Below, piece by piece: positions 32,854 through 40,754 of a stretch of DNA of 64,000 bases. Source of the stretch: Nematopogon swammerdamellus (lineage: Eukaryota; Arthropoda; Insecta; Lepidoptera; Adelidae). The notes beneath the pieces are model-generated. The model worked only from the letters and a program-made list of their open reading frames with translations, searched no databases and was not told the DNA's origin. Position numbers and translations under genes: made by a program. Each line of letters opens with the position of its first letter. Position 1 is the stretch's first letter. The stretch covers positions 2,539,761 to 2,603,760 of the forward strand of contig OX336351.1 of NCBI GenBank assembly GCA_946902875.1, in the 5' to 3' direction.

Positions 32854-34071
32854 TTACTGCTTCTTATCATAAAATTTTTTCTCTTCTTTTACAAACGACT
32901 GCAGGTGGGACCACCCAGTGGAATTTTCGGCTAAATTCTCGCGCAGCGTTATGAGGGCATGCCTCCAGCGGTCGGCAGGCCTCACCATAGCAATGTCTTT
33001 CGAGTTGTAAATTTTTAATTCTACATAGTATTCGCCGTCCTTAACAGTCAGCTCATGCTTCGAGTATCCGCACGATGACCGACGGCTTAAAGAATTAGCG
33101 AGCAATATTTTTTATTGCAATATAGTTAGTTAGTTAGCAATATAGTTTAAACATGCATGAAATTTTTACAAGTATTTGAAATTGTGATGCTTAAAAATTG
33201 GAAAACAGACGGGAATTGATCAAGTGTTTTATTTGAAATTTCAAAGTATTTTTTCAATTAAAAACAGTGCAAAGAGTCTGAGAATAACAAGTAAAAATTG
33301 CCCTAGTTATGAAGAGATAAAACTTACCAGTCGAGTTCCTTGAGTCTCAAATTCATAATGTGTTGTGTAATGTCTGAGTTTTATTTTGTATATGTTTATA
33401 TATGTTTATTATTTATTATGAATAATATATGTGTATTATATGCATTATATATATAGATATATACTATTTGTCCTTCTATTTTCTATTTTATAAGACTTTG
33501 TTTTGTTTACCTTGTCTTGTTGCACCTACCCTGGTTCTATATGTAAATAAGGGTAGGCTGGTGGAAAATGCCATAGGCATTAAGTGCTACCTTCTGTACA
33601 ACAATTATGTGCAATAAACGTTTTTTGATTTGATTTGAGTCTCGGCGAAGGCGGGGCAGGCACTTACTTGTTCACTTTCCACTTTTCACTAGGCACTTAC
33701 TTGTTCACTTTCCACTTTTCACTAGGCACTTGTACTTACTGCTTACTGCTCAACTGAATGATGCCCGGTACTAGCGCGACGTCAAATTTATACAAAAACC
33801 AACGCATAAAGCCAGATTCACATAGGGACTGAAATCTTACAGTAAATACAATGTTTGTATGCAACGATCCGCCCGTCTTCCATATTTCATCATCAAAACC
33901 GTGTGTGAGCATGTCTTTACAGAATAATGCAATCAGGCGAATCAGCATTTTCACGGGAATTGAAATAATATTGCTTCGCAGGCGGCTTTGTACAAAGCAA
34001 GGCGCTGTGGCGCGCCGAGTGAAATTCGAAACTTCAATGCCCGGCGGCGGTGTTAATTCGTAAAAATACAT
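32854..34071 (-). CDS. Spliced small gene upstream of polymerase (two exons)
   Basis: Proposed exons 33740-34071 (ATG at 34069-34071) and 32854-33085, intron 33086-33739. The donor GTAAGTAC follows 'agtaagca' and the acceptor is 'ttctttaag'; the phases (2 then 1) match and give 187 codons plus stop. Exon 1 encodes FYELTPPPG at residues 3-11 and a C...RWF segment at ~84-92 that faintly recalls the N-terminal part of eukaryotic/archaeal primase large subunits. Exon 2 is a lysine/tyrosine-rich 77-residue tail ending 'EEKKFYDKKQ' with no match I recognise. Alternative: a first exon at 33328-33356 with donor CTG/GTAAGT also splices in frame to the same acceptor, but its ATG lies in a later SINE insertion. 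Function unknown. Confidence 0.5.
33349..33634 (+). mobile_element. Retroposon inserted in the Polinton intron
   Basis: Flanked by TTGAGTCTC at 33340-33348 and 33635-33643. It ends with 'gtgcaataaacgttttttga' and a 'gatttgattt' tail, typical of lepidopteran LINE/SINE 3' ends. It arrived after the Polinton and falls inside the predicted intron of the small gene. Confidence 0.65.
33658..33723. repeat. Two 33-bp tandem units
   Basis: Two exact copies of a unit starting 'aggcacttacttgttcactt' plus the beginning of a third. On the minus strand each unit contains a GTAAGTG, a good splice-donor match, in the predicted intron. Confidence 0.8.
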
Positions 34072-34095
34072 CTATGCGACCGCTCTATATGAAAT

Positions 34096-34560
34096 TTTAG
34101 GGTTCCGCACATTAAAAGGAATAAAGGAGTGCTTACAAAAAACACCTCACTGCCTGCCTGCCTGTATGCCTGTCTGTCAATAAAAAAAAGCCTGTAGAGA
34201 TACTGCATGCGGTATGTGCATATATGCATGTTATTGCACATATATTTATTGAGCATAATGTATGTTGGCTGGGAAAAATTTACTAAGGCGGTAAACCCAT
34301 CCTCGCCGCATATTAAGCGGTGTAAAGCGTATTATTATATTATTAATATTATGTAAATACAAAATTATTCTCGTAATATGACTACTTTCAAATGAGAATA
34401 GATTTATGCATAATGTTTTTTTTTTTACTTGAATTTAAATCGTAAATTTGCTGGGAAATTAAAACTCAAGAAGTAGCTTACATATACATTTATTTATTCT
34501 TTAAATTTCATGTTTAATTTATTTATAAAAATAAAAATAAACAATAAACCTTACGATATT
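34096..34560. other. Polinton non-coding interval
   Basis: Between the two spliced genes. 34096-34185 resembles a short family-F-like scrap ('ttagggttccgcac', 'ctgcctgcctgc'); the remainder is AT-rich with several AATAAA-like signals on the minus strand near 34500-34550 that could end the gene at 34570. Confidence 0.4.
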
Positions 34561-34569
34561 ATGCTAACA

Positions 34570-35147
34570 CTACAGCGTGGAAAATGTACATTCTCGGGAT
34601 ATCTTTCTTAAAATATTTTGAGTTAAATCCATAATTTCATTATAACCGCTTTCAACAACCACGTACTGAGACTGCACTGTTAGAACTTCAGAAGCTTCGC
34701 TCCCTACTAAATCATACATCTGAATTTTTATTAGATGGTGTCCCCGAGCCTGCTGCGGTGTTATTATGTATGATGACGGCTGTTGTTTAACGGCAGCTTG
34801 CATCTTCTTTTTTCCCCGTCCTTGACTAGTGGACTGGCTCGCATTTTTGAAAACGCCTGTTTCGTCTATCCCATAACTCTTGAGACATCCGGCGCTCCGC
34901 TCGTTTTTTAAAATATCATTATAAGTTTGAAGTATGAGAGGTTTTGAACTTGCATCGCGATATGTCATGGCTTCCTGATCGCGAATCTGAAAAAAACAAT
35001 TAAACATTATTTTATGTAATGCTGATTTGATGTAATGCTGGAAAACATGAAAATAGTTATTATTTATTTATTTATTTATTCTTCCTTTATCACCATAGTG
35101 AAACATGGAAATAGTTGTTATTATTATAATATGAGGCTTACCGACAT
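34570..35147 (-). CDS. Spliced 140-aa Polinton gene, unknown function
   Basis: Exon 1 contributes only two codons (ATG TCG at 35142-35147), followed by donor GTAAGC; intron 34987-35141 (155 bases) ends in a strong 'tttgtttttttcag' acceptor; exon 2 is 34570-34986. Joined in phase 0 this gives 140 codons plus stop. The alternative unspliced start at 35005-35007 would read through the acceptor tract and adds a Phe-rich peptide, which is why I prefer splicing. The protein has a basic GRGKKK patch in the middle and an ordinary hydrophilic composition; no family recognised. First gene of the leftward unit, next to the divergent control region, so probably an early product. Confidence 0.55.
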
Positions 35148-35658
35148 GATGCAGGCGTGTGAAGTATTCGAAATGTAAAGCTGAAGTGCCGCGAGAGCGG
35201 AGGAGTTCGCATCGCTGCAGCCATGATAATTTCATCAATATTTCAAGTAAAACCTGTGCTAACATGTTTTTTTTTCATCGAGTAGCACCTGCAGATACAT
35301 GGGCGAGCTTGCTAGACACGTTTCGCTGAAATCATTGCAGATGTCAAATTCGTGCTATGGAAAAATATTTCAAGTTAAGCCTGTCGCAACATGAATTTTT
35401 TTTATTTTTCATCGATTAGTACCTACAGTGGTGTGCACGAGCTTGCTAGACACGCATCGCTGAAAGCATTGCGGATGTCAAATTCGCGCATAGTAAAGCG
35501 TTAATTAGGCATACATCCCTTTTTTAGATTATATTTCATGTAAAACGTTTTTTTTTTCATACAGCCGGAATTTATAAAAGGGGGGTGGCTTTGCTGAAGA
35601 TAATCATATATGCGCATTCAGCAGCTGAGTAAGGAATTATATTAGGAGTATAGCGGTC
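35148..35658. promoter_or_regulatory. Divergent control region with ~130-bp direct repeats
   Basis: Separates leftward and rightward genes. Two units (35239-35364 and 35365-35498) share 'gagcttgctagacacg', 'tcgctgaaa' and 'gatgtcaaattcg'; partial units flank them ('ttcgcatcgctgcag' at ~35206, 'atttcatgtaaaacg' at ~35533). Repeated elements in the only long divergent spacer suggest enhancer, promoter or origin function. Confidence 0.6.
35573..35580 (+). promoter_or_regulatory. TATA box of the rightward unit
   Basis: TATAAAAG followed by a G run, ~86 bases before the ATPase ATG. A start ~30 bases downstream would fall near 35600-35618, where 'tcata' and 'ttcag' offer initiator-like sites. Confidence 0.55.
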
Positions 35659-36351
35659 ATGAAATTTGTAAAACAACCTATATTATTAGATTTAAATTTC
35701 GCTTATCGCTGCGGTGAAAGTGAAAATTCAGCGCCGAGGCATTGCAGTCTTCTACCGAATAGTATAAGATCTTTAGTATGCGGAGCCAGTAATTCCGGGA
35801 AAACAAACCTGATTTTAGCACTCTTATTACACGAGAATGGGTTAAAATATAGAAACATTTATCTTTACTCAAAAACAATATTCCAACCGAAATACCTTTT
35901 CCTTAGCAAAGTTTTCGAAAATATACCTGAAGTAAGATTTGAAAAATTTAATGATAATGAAAAAGTTATATCACTCCTGGAAACATTGCCGGATTCCATT
36001 TTTATTTTTGACGATATTGCGTGTGAAAAGCAGGATAATATTCGCGATTTCTTTTCGATGGGAAGACATGCATTTATCGACTGTTTTTACTTGACTCAAA
36101 CATACTCGAAGATACCGAAGCAGCTTGTGAGGGATAATGCTAATTTGATTATACTTTTTCGGCAGGATGATGTAAATCTGAAACATGTTTACGATGAGCA
36201 TGTTAATAGCGATATGTCGTTTAATGATTTCCGTCATATTGCGGCGAGAATTTGGAGTGAGCCCTATAATTTCTTGGTAATTAATAAGGATTGTGAAAAG
36301 AGTAATGGGCGGTATAGAAAAAATTTTGATGAATATCTTTCCAGCGAATAA
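35659..36351 (+). CDS. FtsK/HerA-type genome-packaging ATPase
   Basis: 230 aa. Pumps the element's DNA into preformed capsids, by analogy with packaging ATPases of PRD1, adintoviruses and other Polintons. Walker A GASNSGKT at residues 42-49; Walker B IFIFDD at 114-119 (hydrophobic strand followed by two Asp); a QTYSKIP segment follows at ~150 where the family has its sensor/arginine region. The length fits the usual compact A32/FtsK-like ATPases. It is the first gene of the rightward unit, directly behind the TATA box. The frame is fully open. Confidence 0.93.
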   Translation: MKFVKQPILLDLNFAYRCGESENSAPRHCSLLPNSIRSLVCGASNSGKTNLILALLLHENGLKYRNIYLYSKTIFQPKYLFLSKVFENIPEVRFEKFNDNEKVISLLETLPDSIFIFDDIACEKQDNIRDFFSMGRHAFIDCFYLTQTYSKIPKQLVRDNANLIILFRQDDVNLKHVYDEHVNSDMSFNDFRHIAARIWSEPYNFLVINKDCEKSNGRYRKNFDEYLSSE

Positions 36352-36445
36352 AATCTTTAAAATGTCTCGAGGGAAGAGTCAAAGCTCATTAATACTTAAA
36401 TTTTAATGGTAATAGGTTGTCTTTTAATTTTTTATAACAATTATC

Positions 36446-37396
36446 ATGATAAATATTAATAAAAATAAATCCATCAAAGAGGAAATTATAAAATCTGTAC
36501 AAGCGGTTAAGAAAAAAGTTAGTCAAATGCGTGAAAATAAAATGCATGACGAGAAAGTGATGGAAGACATGTTCCAGCCAATTATTCAACCGCTGAAAAA
36601 AATTGCTGACCGCTCCGCGAATGCAAACTCGGGTCGGAAATTTGAACACTCTCAGGAAATTCATGATGACGATCAATTGAGCAATAAATTCGACTCGCAT
36701 AACCATAGCAATATTAGCGATGGTACCGAGTTAGATTCGGAGGAGGAAAAAGATGTTGAGATATTTGAATCTCCTAATACAACTTTCATCCGCCAATCAT
36801 CGGCTTCTTCGCTAGAATCAGGAAGCGGCGACGCGGGCGCTAATAGACCTCGTCTTACAGATATGATAAAACTGGATGTCCCCTTCGGTGTGAGAGTAGA
36901 CAGAGGAAAAACAATGATAGGTAAAAACCCTGTTAGAATAGAAAACGATGAGATTACGCTGGCAGGTTTTAAATACAAATTATCGCCTGGTTTAAGAGAG
37001 TTATTATTCAAGAAAAGTCCAAATTTAAGCAAAATAACAGCAGCGGACAAAATTAAGTATAAAGAAATTTTGTTAGAAACTAGCGTGCATAAACGAAATT
37101 ATGATCCCACTAAACCTGTAAAGAGTAATAAAGGTATTAAATATCGGTATATAATAAAACCACTGTTAAATTTGGATCGGAAGACGGATGGCGATGGCTA
37201 TACATCAGGAAATGGTCTGCCTAGTATGAAAATGTTGAAGAAAAATACCTCCTATGTTTACTGGGATGATCCGAATGAATTAGTTGACCGCCTCCGTTTG
37301 CTAATCGCATCGCGGGATGCAGGAAATACAGGCCTCGATAATGAGATTATATCGATTTTAGAAGAGTTAAAAGAATGCGGCGTTATAAATGTATAA
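36446..37396 (+). CDS. Conserved Polinton protein, unknown function (316 aa)
   Basis: ATG at 36446. Residues ~5-60 are Lys/Glu-rich and coiled-coil-like, ~70-135 acidic and Ser-rich (likely disordered), and ~140-316 form a denser domain with 'LDVPFGVRVDRGKTMIGKNP', 'GLRELLFKKSPN', and a striking 'YVYWDDPNELVDRLRLL' near the C-terminus. I recall the same C-terminal motif from uncharacterised insect proteins associated with Polintons, but the role is not established. Lying between the packaging ATPase and the virion genes, a virion-associated or DNA-binding role is a reasonable guess only. Confidence 0.75.
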   Translation: MININKNKSIKEEIIKSVQAVKKKVSQMRENKMHDEKVMEDMFQPIIQPLKKIADRSANANSGRKFEHSQEIHDDDQLSNKFDSHNHSNISDGTELDSEEEKDVEIFESPNTTFIRQSSASSLESGSGDAGANRPRLTDMIKLDVPFGVRVDRGKTMIGKNPVRIENDEITLAGFKYKLSPGLRELLFKKSPNLSKITAADKIKYKEILLETSVHKRNYDPTKPVKSNKGIKYRYIIKPLLNLDRKTDGDGYTSGNGLPSMKMLKKNTSYVYWDDPNELVDRLRLLIASRDAGNTGLDNEIISILEELKECGVINV

Positions 37397-37469
37397 AATG
37401 TGGTGTTGATGGTTTATACGCTCAGTAACATTCAAACTTTCGCAGCAATTATTTCTGAGGCTTGCTAAA

Positions 37470-37820
37470 ATGAATATTGATAAATTCGGCCAGCATGTGC
37501 ACAAAAGACTTAGGCTTTCTGAGCTTCAACGTGATCATATAGATTCATGCTTCCATAGAACTGGAGATGGCAATATTGATGCACGATCATCAAGATTGAC
37601 AGGGCTTCTGCCCCCGAAAGAATCAAATGATGCTGTTACAAAATCTTATATCGATAACCTTCTTAAGGAATTTTGCAGCAAAAAACAGTTAAGCGATAGC
37701 TTTCATCGATTTCAAGCTGATATAAAACACGATATTGAATTGCTACAATCTCATTTTGAGCGAAAGATCTATACTAAAGCAGACGTTCATAGCCTTGAAG
37801 GAGAAAATAAATCTTCATAA
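37470..37820 (+). CDS. Small fibre/attachment-like protein (116 aa)
   Basis: Starts 'MNIDKFGQHVHKR', a segment I associate with small Polinton proteins. Residues ~40-64 ('SRLTGLLPPKESNDAVTKSY' and 'IDNLL') match the pattern LxxLxxPxxxxDAVTKxYxD common in phage tail-fibre and collar proteins, where it precedes a trimeric coiled coil; the rest here is helical and heptad-rich. A virion surface or trimeric attachment protein is inferred. Its stop TAA (37818-37820) overlaps the integrase ATG as TAATG. Confidence 0.6.
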   Translation: MNIDKFGQHVHKRLRLSELQRDHIDSCFHRTGDGNIDARSSRLTGLLPPKESNDAVTKSYIDNLLKEFCSKKQLSDSFHRFQADIKHDIELLQSHFERKIYTKADVHSLEGENKSS

Positions 37821-38745
37821 TGGAGGCTGTTGTCAAAGAAATTCATAAACCCGCTCGTAGAAATTTTCCGAGGCGAATAGTAGAGCTTCGAGGCATAGAC
37901 GATTTATGGCAAGCAGATCTGGCTGAGATCAACGTTTTCAACGGTATAACAGAGGGTATAAATTAATACTAGTTGTAATTGACGGATTTTCGAAATTCGC
38001 ATGGGCAGTTCCTGTGAAGACAAAAAATAAAGAGGATATTTGTAATGCGATGGAGGTAATTTTAAAAAAGGGGAGAAAACCCGCACACCTGCAGACCGAT
38101 CACGGGAAAGAATTTTACAATGAAAAATTTAAAAAAATTATGGTGAAACAATCTATTAATCATTATTCAACATATTCTATCAAGAAAGCTTCGATCGTTG
38201 AACGTTTTATAAGAACGCTAAAAACCCGATTGTATAAAACATTCAGTTTAAATGGTAACTATAAATGGGTTGGAAAACCACTTGCAAATATAATGAATAT
38301 TTACAATAATACAGTGCACAGCACCACGCGTTTTAAACCTGCAAATGTGAGTAATTATAACGCGGCTGCTGTTCATGCAAATATTGAAAAAAGTAGAAAA
38401 AAATATGCAAACGCGCTGCTACCCCCGAAATTTAAAATCGGTGATCATGTCCGTATAAGCAAATACAAAGGAGCTTTTGCCAAGGGATATAATCCGAATT
38501 GGTCAACTGAACTGTTTAAAATAGCTAAAATAAAAACAATGAGGCCTGCCTCGTATATATTAAGCGATATGCACGGCCAAATTATATCAGGATGTTTTTA
38601 TGAGCAAGAACTGATGAAAACAAGATATCCAGATATTTACCTGGTTGAAAAAGTTTTAAAAAGAAATGGGGAAAAAGTGTTTGTAAAATGGCTGGGTCTT
38701 CCCGCGTCTGAAAATAGCTGGATAGATGCTGATAACAAGGTATAA
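37820..38745 (+). CDS. Retroviral-type (RVE) integrase with chromodomain, frameshifted
   Basis: Catalyses insertion of the element, leaving the 6-bp duplication. The ATG at 37820 overlaps the previous stop. The first catalytic Asp lies in LWQAD (codons ~33-37), before the break. From ~37954 the frame continues one phase away: IDGFSKFAW, the second Asp in LQTDHGKEF, the Glu in KKASIVERFIRTLK. The C-terminus carries a chromodomain-like block (YLVEKVLKR...VFVKWLGLP...NSWID), as in many Polinton integrases, which could steer integration to marked chromatin. The first frame stops at 37964-37966 after a GGG run (37954-37956); one base separates the two parts. All DDE residues are otherwise kept. 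Confidence 0.9.
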
Positions 38746-38797
38746 TTAGTTATAAAAACTTGAAACGCTTGCTAAAACCTTCATTTGATATTAAGTG

Positions 38798-39538
38798 ATG
38801 AAAGGGGAGGGAATAGTCGATACATTGATAAATAATTTACCTTTTGAAATTCATCTGCCTGGCTATAATTATTGCGGTCCGGGGACACGTTTAAATAAAA
38901 GACTGCAGCGAGGTGATACGGGGGTTAATAAATTGGACGATTACTGTCGAGAACACGACATAGAATATATGAAATCAAAAAATTTGGGCGTTAGACGTAT
39001 AGCTGATTTAAAATTGATGGATAGAGCGGGGAAACGTTCAAAGTGTGCTGATGCTGGGAGAGGAGAAAAAATCGCTTCATGGCTGGTGAAAAATATTATG
39101 AAGGCGAAAGTGAAAGCGGGGGCCGGTGTAAAGAAAAAAATAAAAACGTTTAAGACAGCGATAAAAAAAATTAAGACTAAATTAGGAAAAATTAAATCCA
39201 AAAGCAATAAAACTGTTATTCGTCGGGCGCTTGCTTTTGCAAAAAAGATTATTCCGAGGAATGCATGCATTTCATTGCCTAGAGTAATACCAATTCCAAA
39301 AACAGGTGGTATATTACCGCTTATACCAATTTTTGCAGGCCTATCTGCTTTAGGCAGCTTGGCTGGAGGGGCTGCTGGAATCGCTAAAGCCGTGAATGAT
39401 TACAAAATAGCTAGAGAAGATTTGAAAGAAGCACATCGTCATAATAGCGCCATGGAATCCATCGCTATAGGACATGGTTTATATCTCAAACATTATAAAA
39501 ATGGAGCTGGATTATTTTTTAATGGTTCAAAAAACTGA
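38798..39538 (+). CDS. Phospholipase-A2-like/core-like virion protein (246 aa)
   Basis: The first ATG is 38798; a GTG just before it is in frame but not a likely start. Residues ~20-57 have the PLA2 pattern: calcium-loop YxCGPGT (~25-30) and catalytic DDYCREHDIEY with His53-Asp54, like the PLA2 domain of parvovirus VP1 that helps particles leave endosomes. Residues ~100-150 are very Lys-rich (DNA-condensing character), ~168-200 form a hydrophobic Gly/Ala-rich stretch, and the end 'GHGLYLKHYKNGAG' resembles core/pX-like proteins of adenovirus-related elements. A minor virion protein combining membrane lysis and DNA binding is inferred. The 3' end overlaps the protease region. Confidence 0.8.
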   Translation: MKGEGIVDTLINNLPFEIHLPGYNYCGPGTRLNKRLQRGDTGVNKLDDYCREHDIEYMKSKNLGVRRIADLKLMDRAGKRSKCADAGRGEKIASWLVKNIMKAKVKAGAGVKKKIKTFKTAIKKIKTKLGKIKSKSNKTVIRRALAFAKKIIPRNACISLPRVIPIPKTGGILPLIPIFAGLSALGSLAGGAAGIAKAVNDYKIAREDLKEAHRHNSAMESIAIGHGLYLKHYKNGAGLFFNGSKN

Positions 39539-39906
39539 ACAAAAGGCTGCCTAGAAAAGCGCTCACCAATATAGATATCTTGGAACATGCTCAGGATATA
39601 CCGTACTTTAGAAATGTGTACATGAGGGATGCCCTGCCTCATAAGCCTAAAAAAATTGAGTGCGGTGTTCTTAATTTGGATAGCAATAAAAACCATGGAA
39701 CTCACTGGGTGGCCTATGCTAAAATAAATAATTATGCTGAATATTTCGATAGTTTTGGAAATTTACAGCCACCGCTAGAATTAATACATTATTTAAAAAC
39801 GTGTAAAATTTATTATAACTATAAAAAATATCAAAAAGATCATGCTAAAAATTGCGGTCATCTGTGTGTCAAATTCCTCCGCAAATTTTGGGAAATACAT
39901 TTATAA
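39523..39906 (+). CDS. Adenain-like cysteine protease
   Basis: Virion-maturation protease of the Ulp1/adenain fold. Catalytic His in HGTHWVAY, acidic residue in YFDSFGNLQPP, Cys in KNCGHLC; spacing (about 15 and 35 residues) fits the family. The frame is open from 39523 and already shows the conserved N-terminal 'LTNIDI' segment before any Met; the first in-frame non-ATG start usually called is TTG at 39580. An ATG at 39522-39524, overlapping the end of the PLA2 gene, is one phase off, separated by a six-A run (39529-39534). So the start codon seems lost to a one-base length change in that run, or the run is misread. Confidence 0.88.
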   Translation, partial: WFKKLNKRLPRKALTNIDILEHAQDIPYFRNVYMRDALPHKPKKIECGVLNLDSNKNHGTHWVAYAKINNYAEYFDSFGNLQPPLELIHYLKTCKIYYNYKKYQKDHAKNCGHLCVKFLRKFWEIHL

Positions 39907-39939
39907 TGCAGACGTTAGTAAAACGCATTCATTTCGAAA

Positions 39940-40620
39940 ATGTCTTTCACTCTGTCAATTCACGGCACCGATTCCCTCTTAACCAGCAATTATTTGCCTG
40001 CACTTGAACTGAACGGAGAATACGAGTGTGGATTGCTCTATTTTGCAACATTTAATTCTATTCCGAATGTTGACTATAAAAATAACAAATTTCATTTTAA
40101 CGATAGTGATGTCTTAGAAATTCCCGAAGGCTCTTACGAGCTGCAAGATATAAGCGAATTCCTGAAAAATAATTTAATTAATAAATGTAATATTAATATT
40201 ACATCCAATAATAACACTTTGAAGTGCAGCATCAACTGTTCGAAAGATGTTCACTTTGAGAAACCAAATTCAATAGTTTCTCTGCTCGGGTTCCCCCGAG
40301 AGATGCTGAAAGCAAATATAACTCATGAATCGACTCAAACGATCGCCATTCTACCTACAGCAGTCATAAGAATCGAATGCGATATTGTGAATGGCTCTTT
40401 TATAAACGGGAAACCATCGCATATAATTCACGAATTTATTCCTAATTCACCTCCAGGTTATAGGATTTTAGAAAAACCTGAAAATATTATCTACTTCCCC
40501 GTCAATCAGCAAACAATATCAGCAATAACCATAAGAATACTCGACGGAGGTAATAGTTTAGTTAATCTTCGCAAGGAAGAGATACATATGTGCCTGCATT
40601 TAAGAAAAAAATCATGCTAG
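39940..40620 (+). CDS. Minor capsid (penton-like) protein
   Basis: 226 aa from ATG at 39940. Matches the Polinton minor capsid type, a single jelly-roll protein predicted to form the five-fold vertices. Recognisable segments are 'LNGEYECGLLYFATFNSIPN' near the N-terminus, 'IPEGSYELQDISEFL' at ~65 and a C-terminal 'ITIRILDGGNSLVNLRKEEI' strand set. Placed between protease and major capsid gene as in related elements. Its stop TAG overlaps the ATG of the next small ORF. Confidence 0.85.
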   Translation: MSFTLSIHGTDSLLTSNYLPALELNGEYECGLLYFATFNSIPNVDYKNNKFHFNDSDVLEIPEGSYELQDISEFLKNNLINKCNINITSNNNTLKCSINCSKDVHFEKPNSIVSLLGFPREMLKANITHESTQTIAILPTAVIRIECDIVNGSFINGKPSHIIHEFIPNSPPGYRILEKPENIIYFPVNQQTISAITIRILDGGNSLVNLRKEEIHMCLHLRKKSC

Positions 40621-40754
40621 TGTTCAATAAATTAGCACCTCCCCCTAAACAATGTGCCAGTAACAGACGCATCGCTCGGCAAGAACGACGCGTGATTAAA
40701 TTAACAAAAGAGAATAAACAATTTTTACGGTTAATCGGATTAATACAAAAATGA
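40614..40754 (+). CDS. 46-aa basic ORF bridging penton and capsid genes
   Basis: ATG at 40614-40616 sits in ATGCTAG, overlapping the penton stop; TGA at 40752-40754 overlaps the ATG of the major capsid gene (ATGA). The gap between the two big genes is exactly filled. The peptide is strongly basic, with Arg/Lys clusters (RRIARQERRVIK) and a hydrophobic end, so a nucleic-acid-binding or cement role is possible. No family recognised. The tight start/stop overlaps are the main reason to think it is translated. Confidence 0.6.
   Translation: MLVFNKLAPPPKQCASNRRIARQERRVIKLTKENKQFLRLIGLIQK

Noticed and set aside
35068..35265. 65-codon minus-strand ORF as a separate gene
   Set aside because: It runs through the repeat units and the predicted splice donor; splicing from its frame would hit a stop soon after.
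35573..35583. Bidirectional use of the TATA box
   Set aside because: The reverse reading TATAAATTC is possible, but it lies over 400 bases from the leftward start, so it is not a convincing promoter for that gene.
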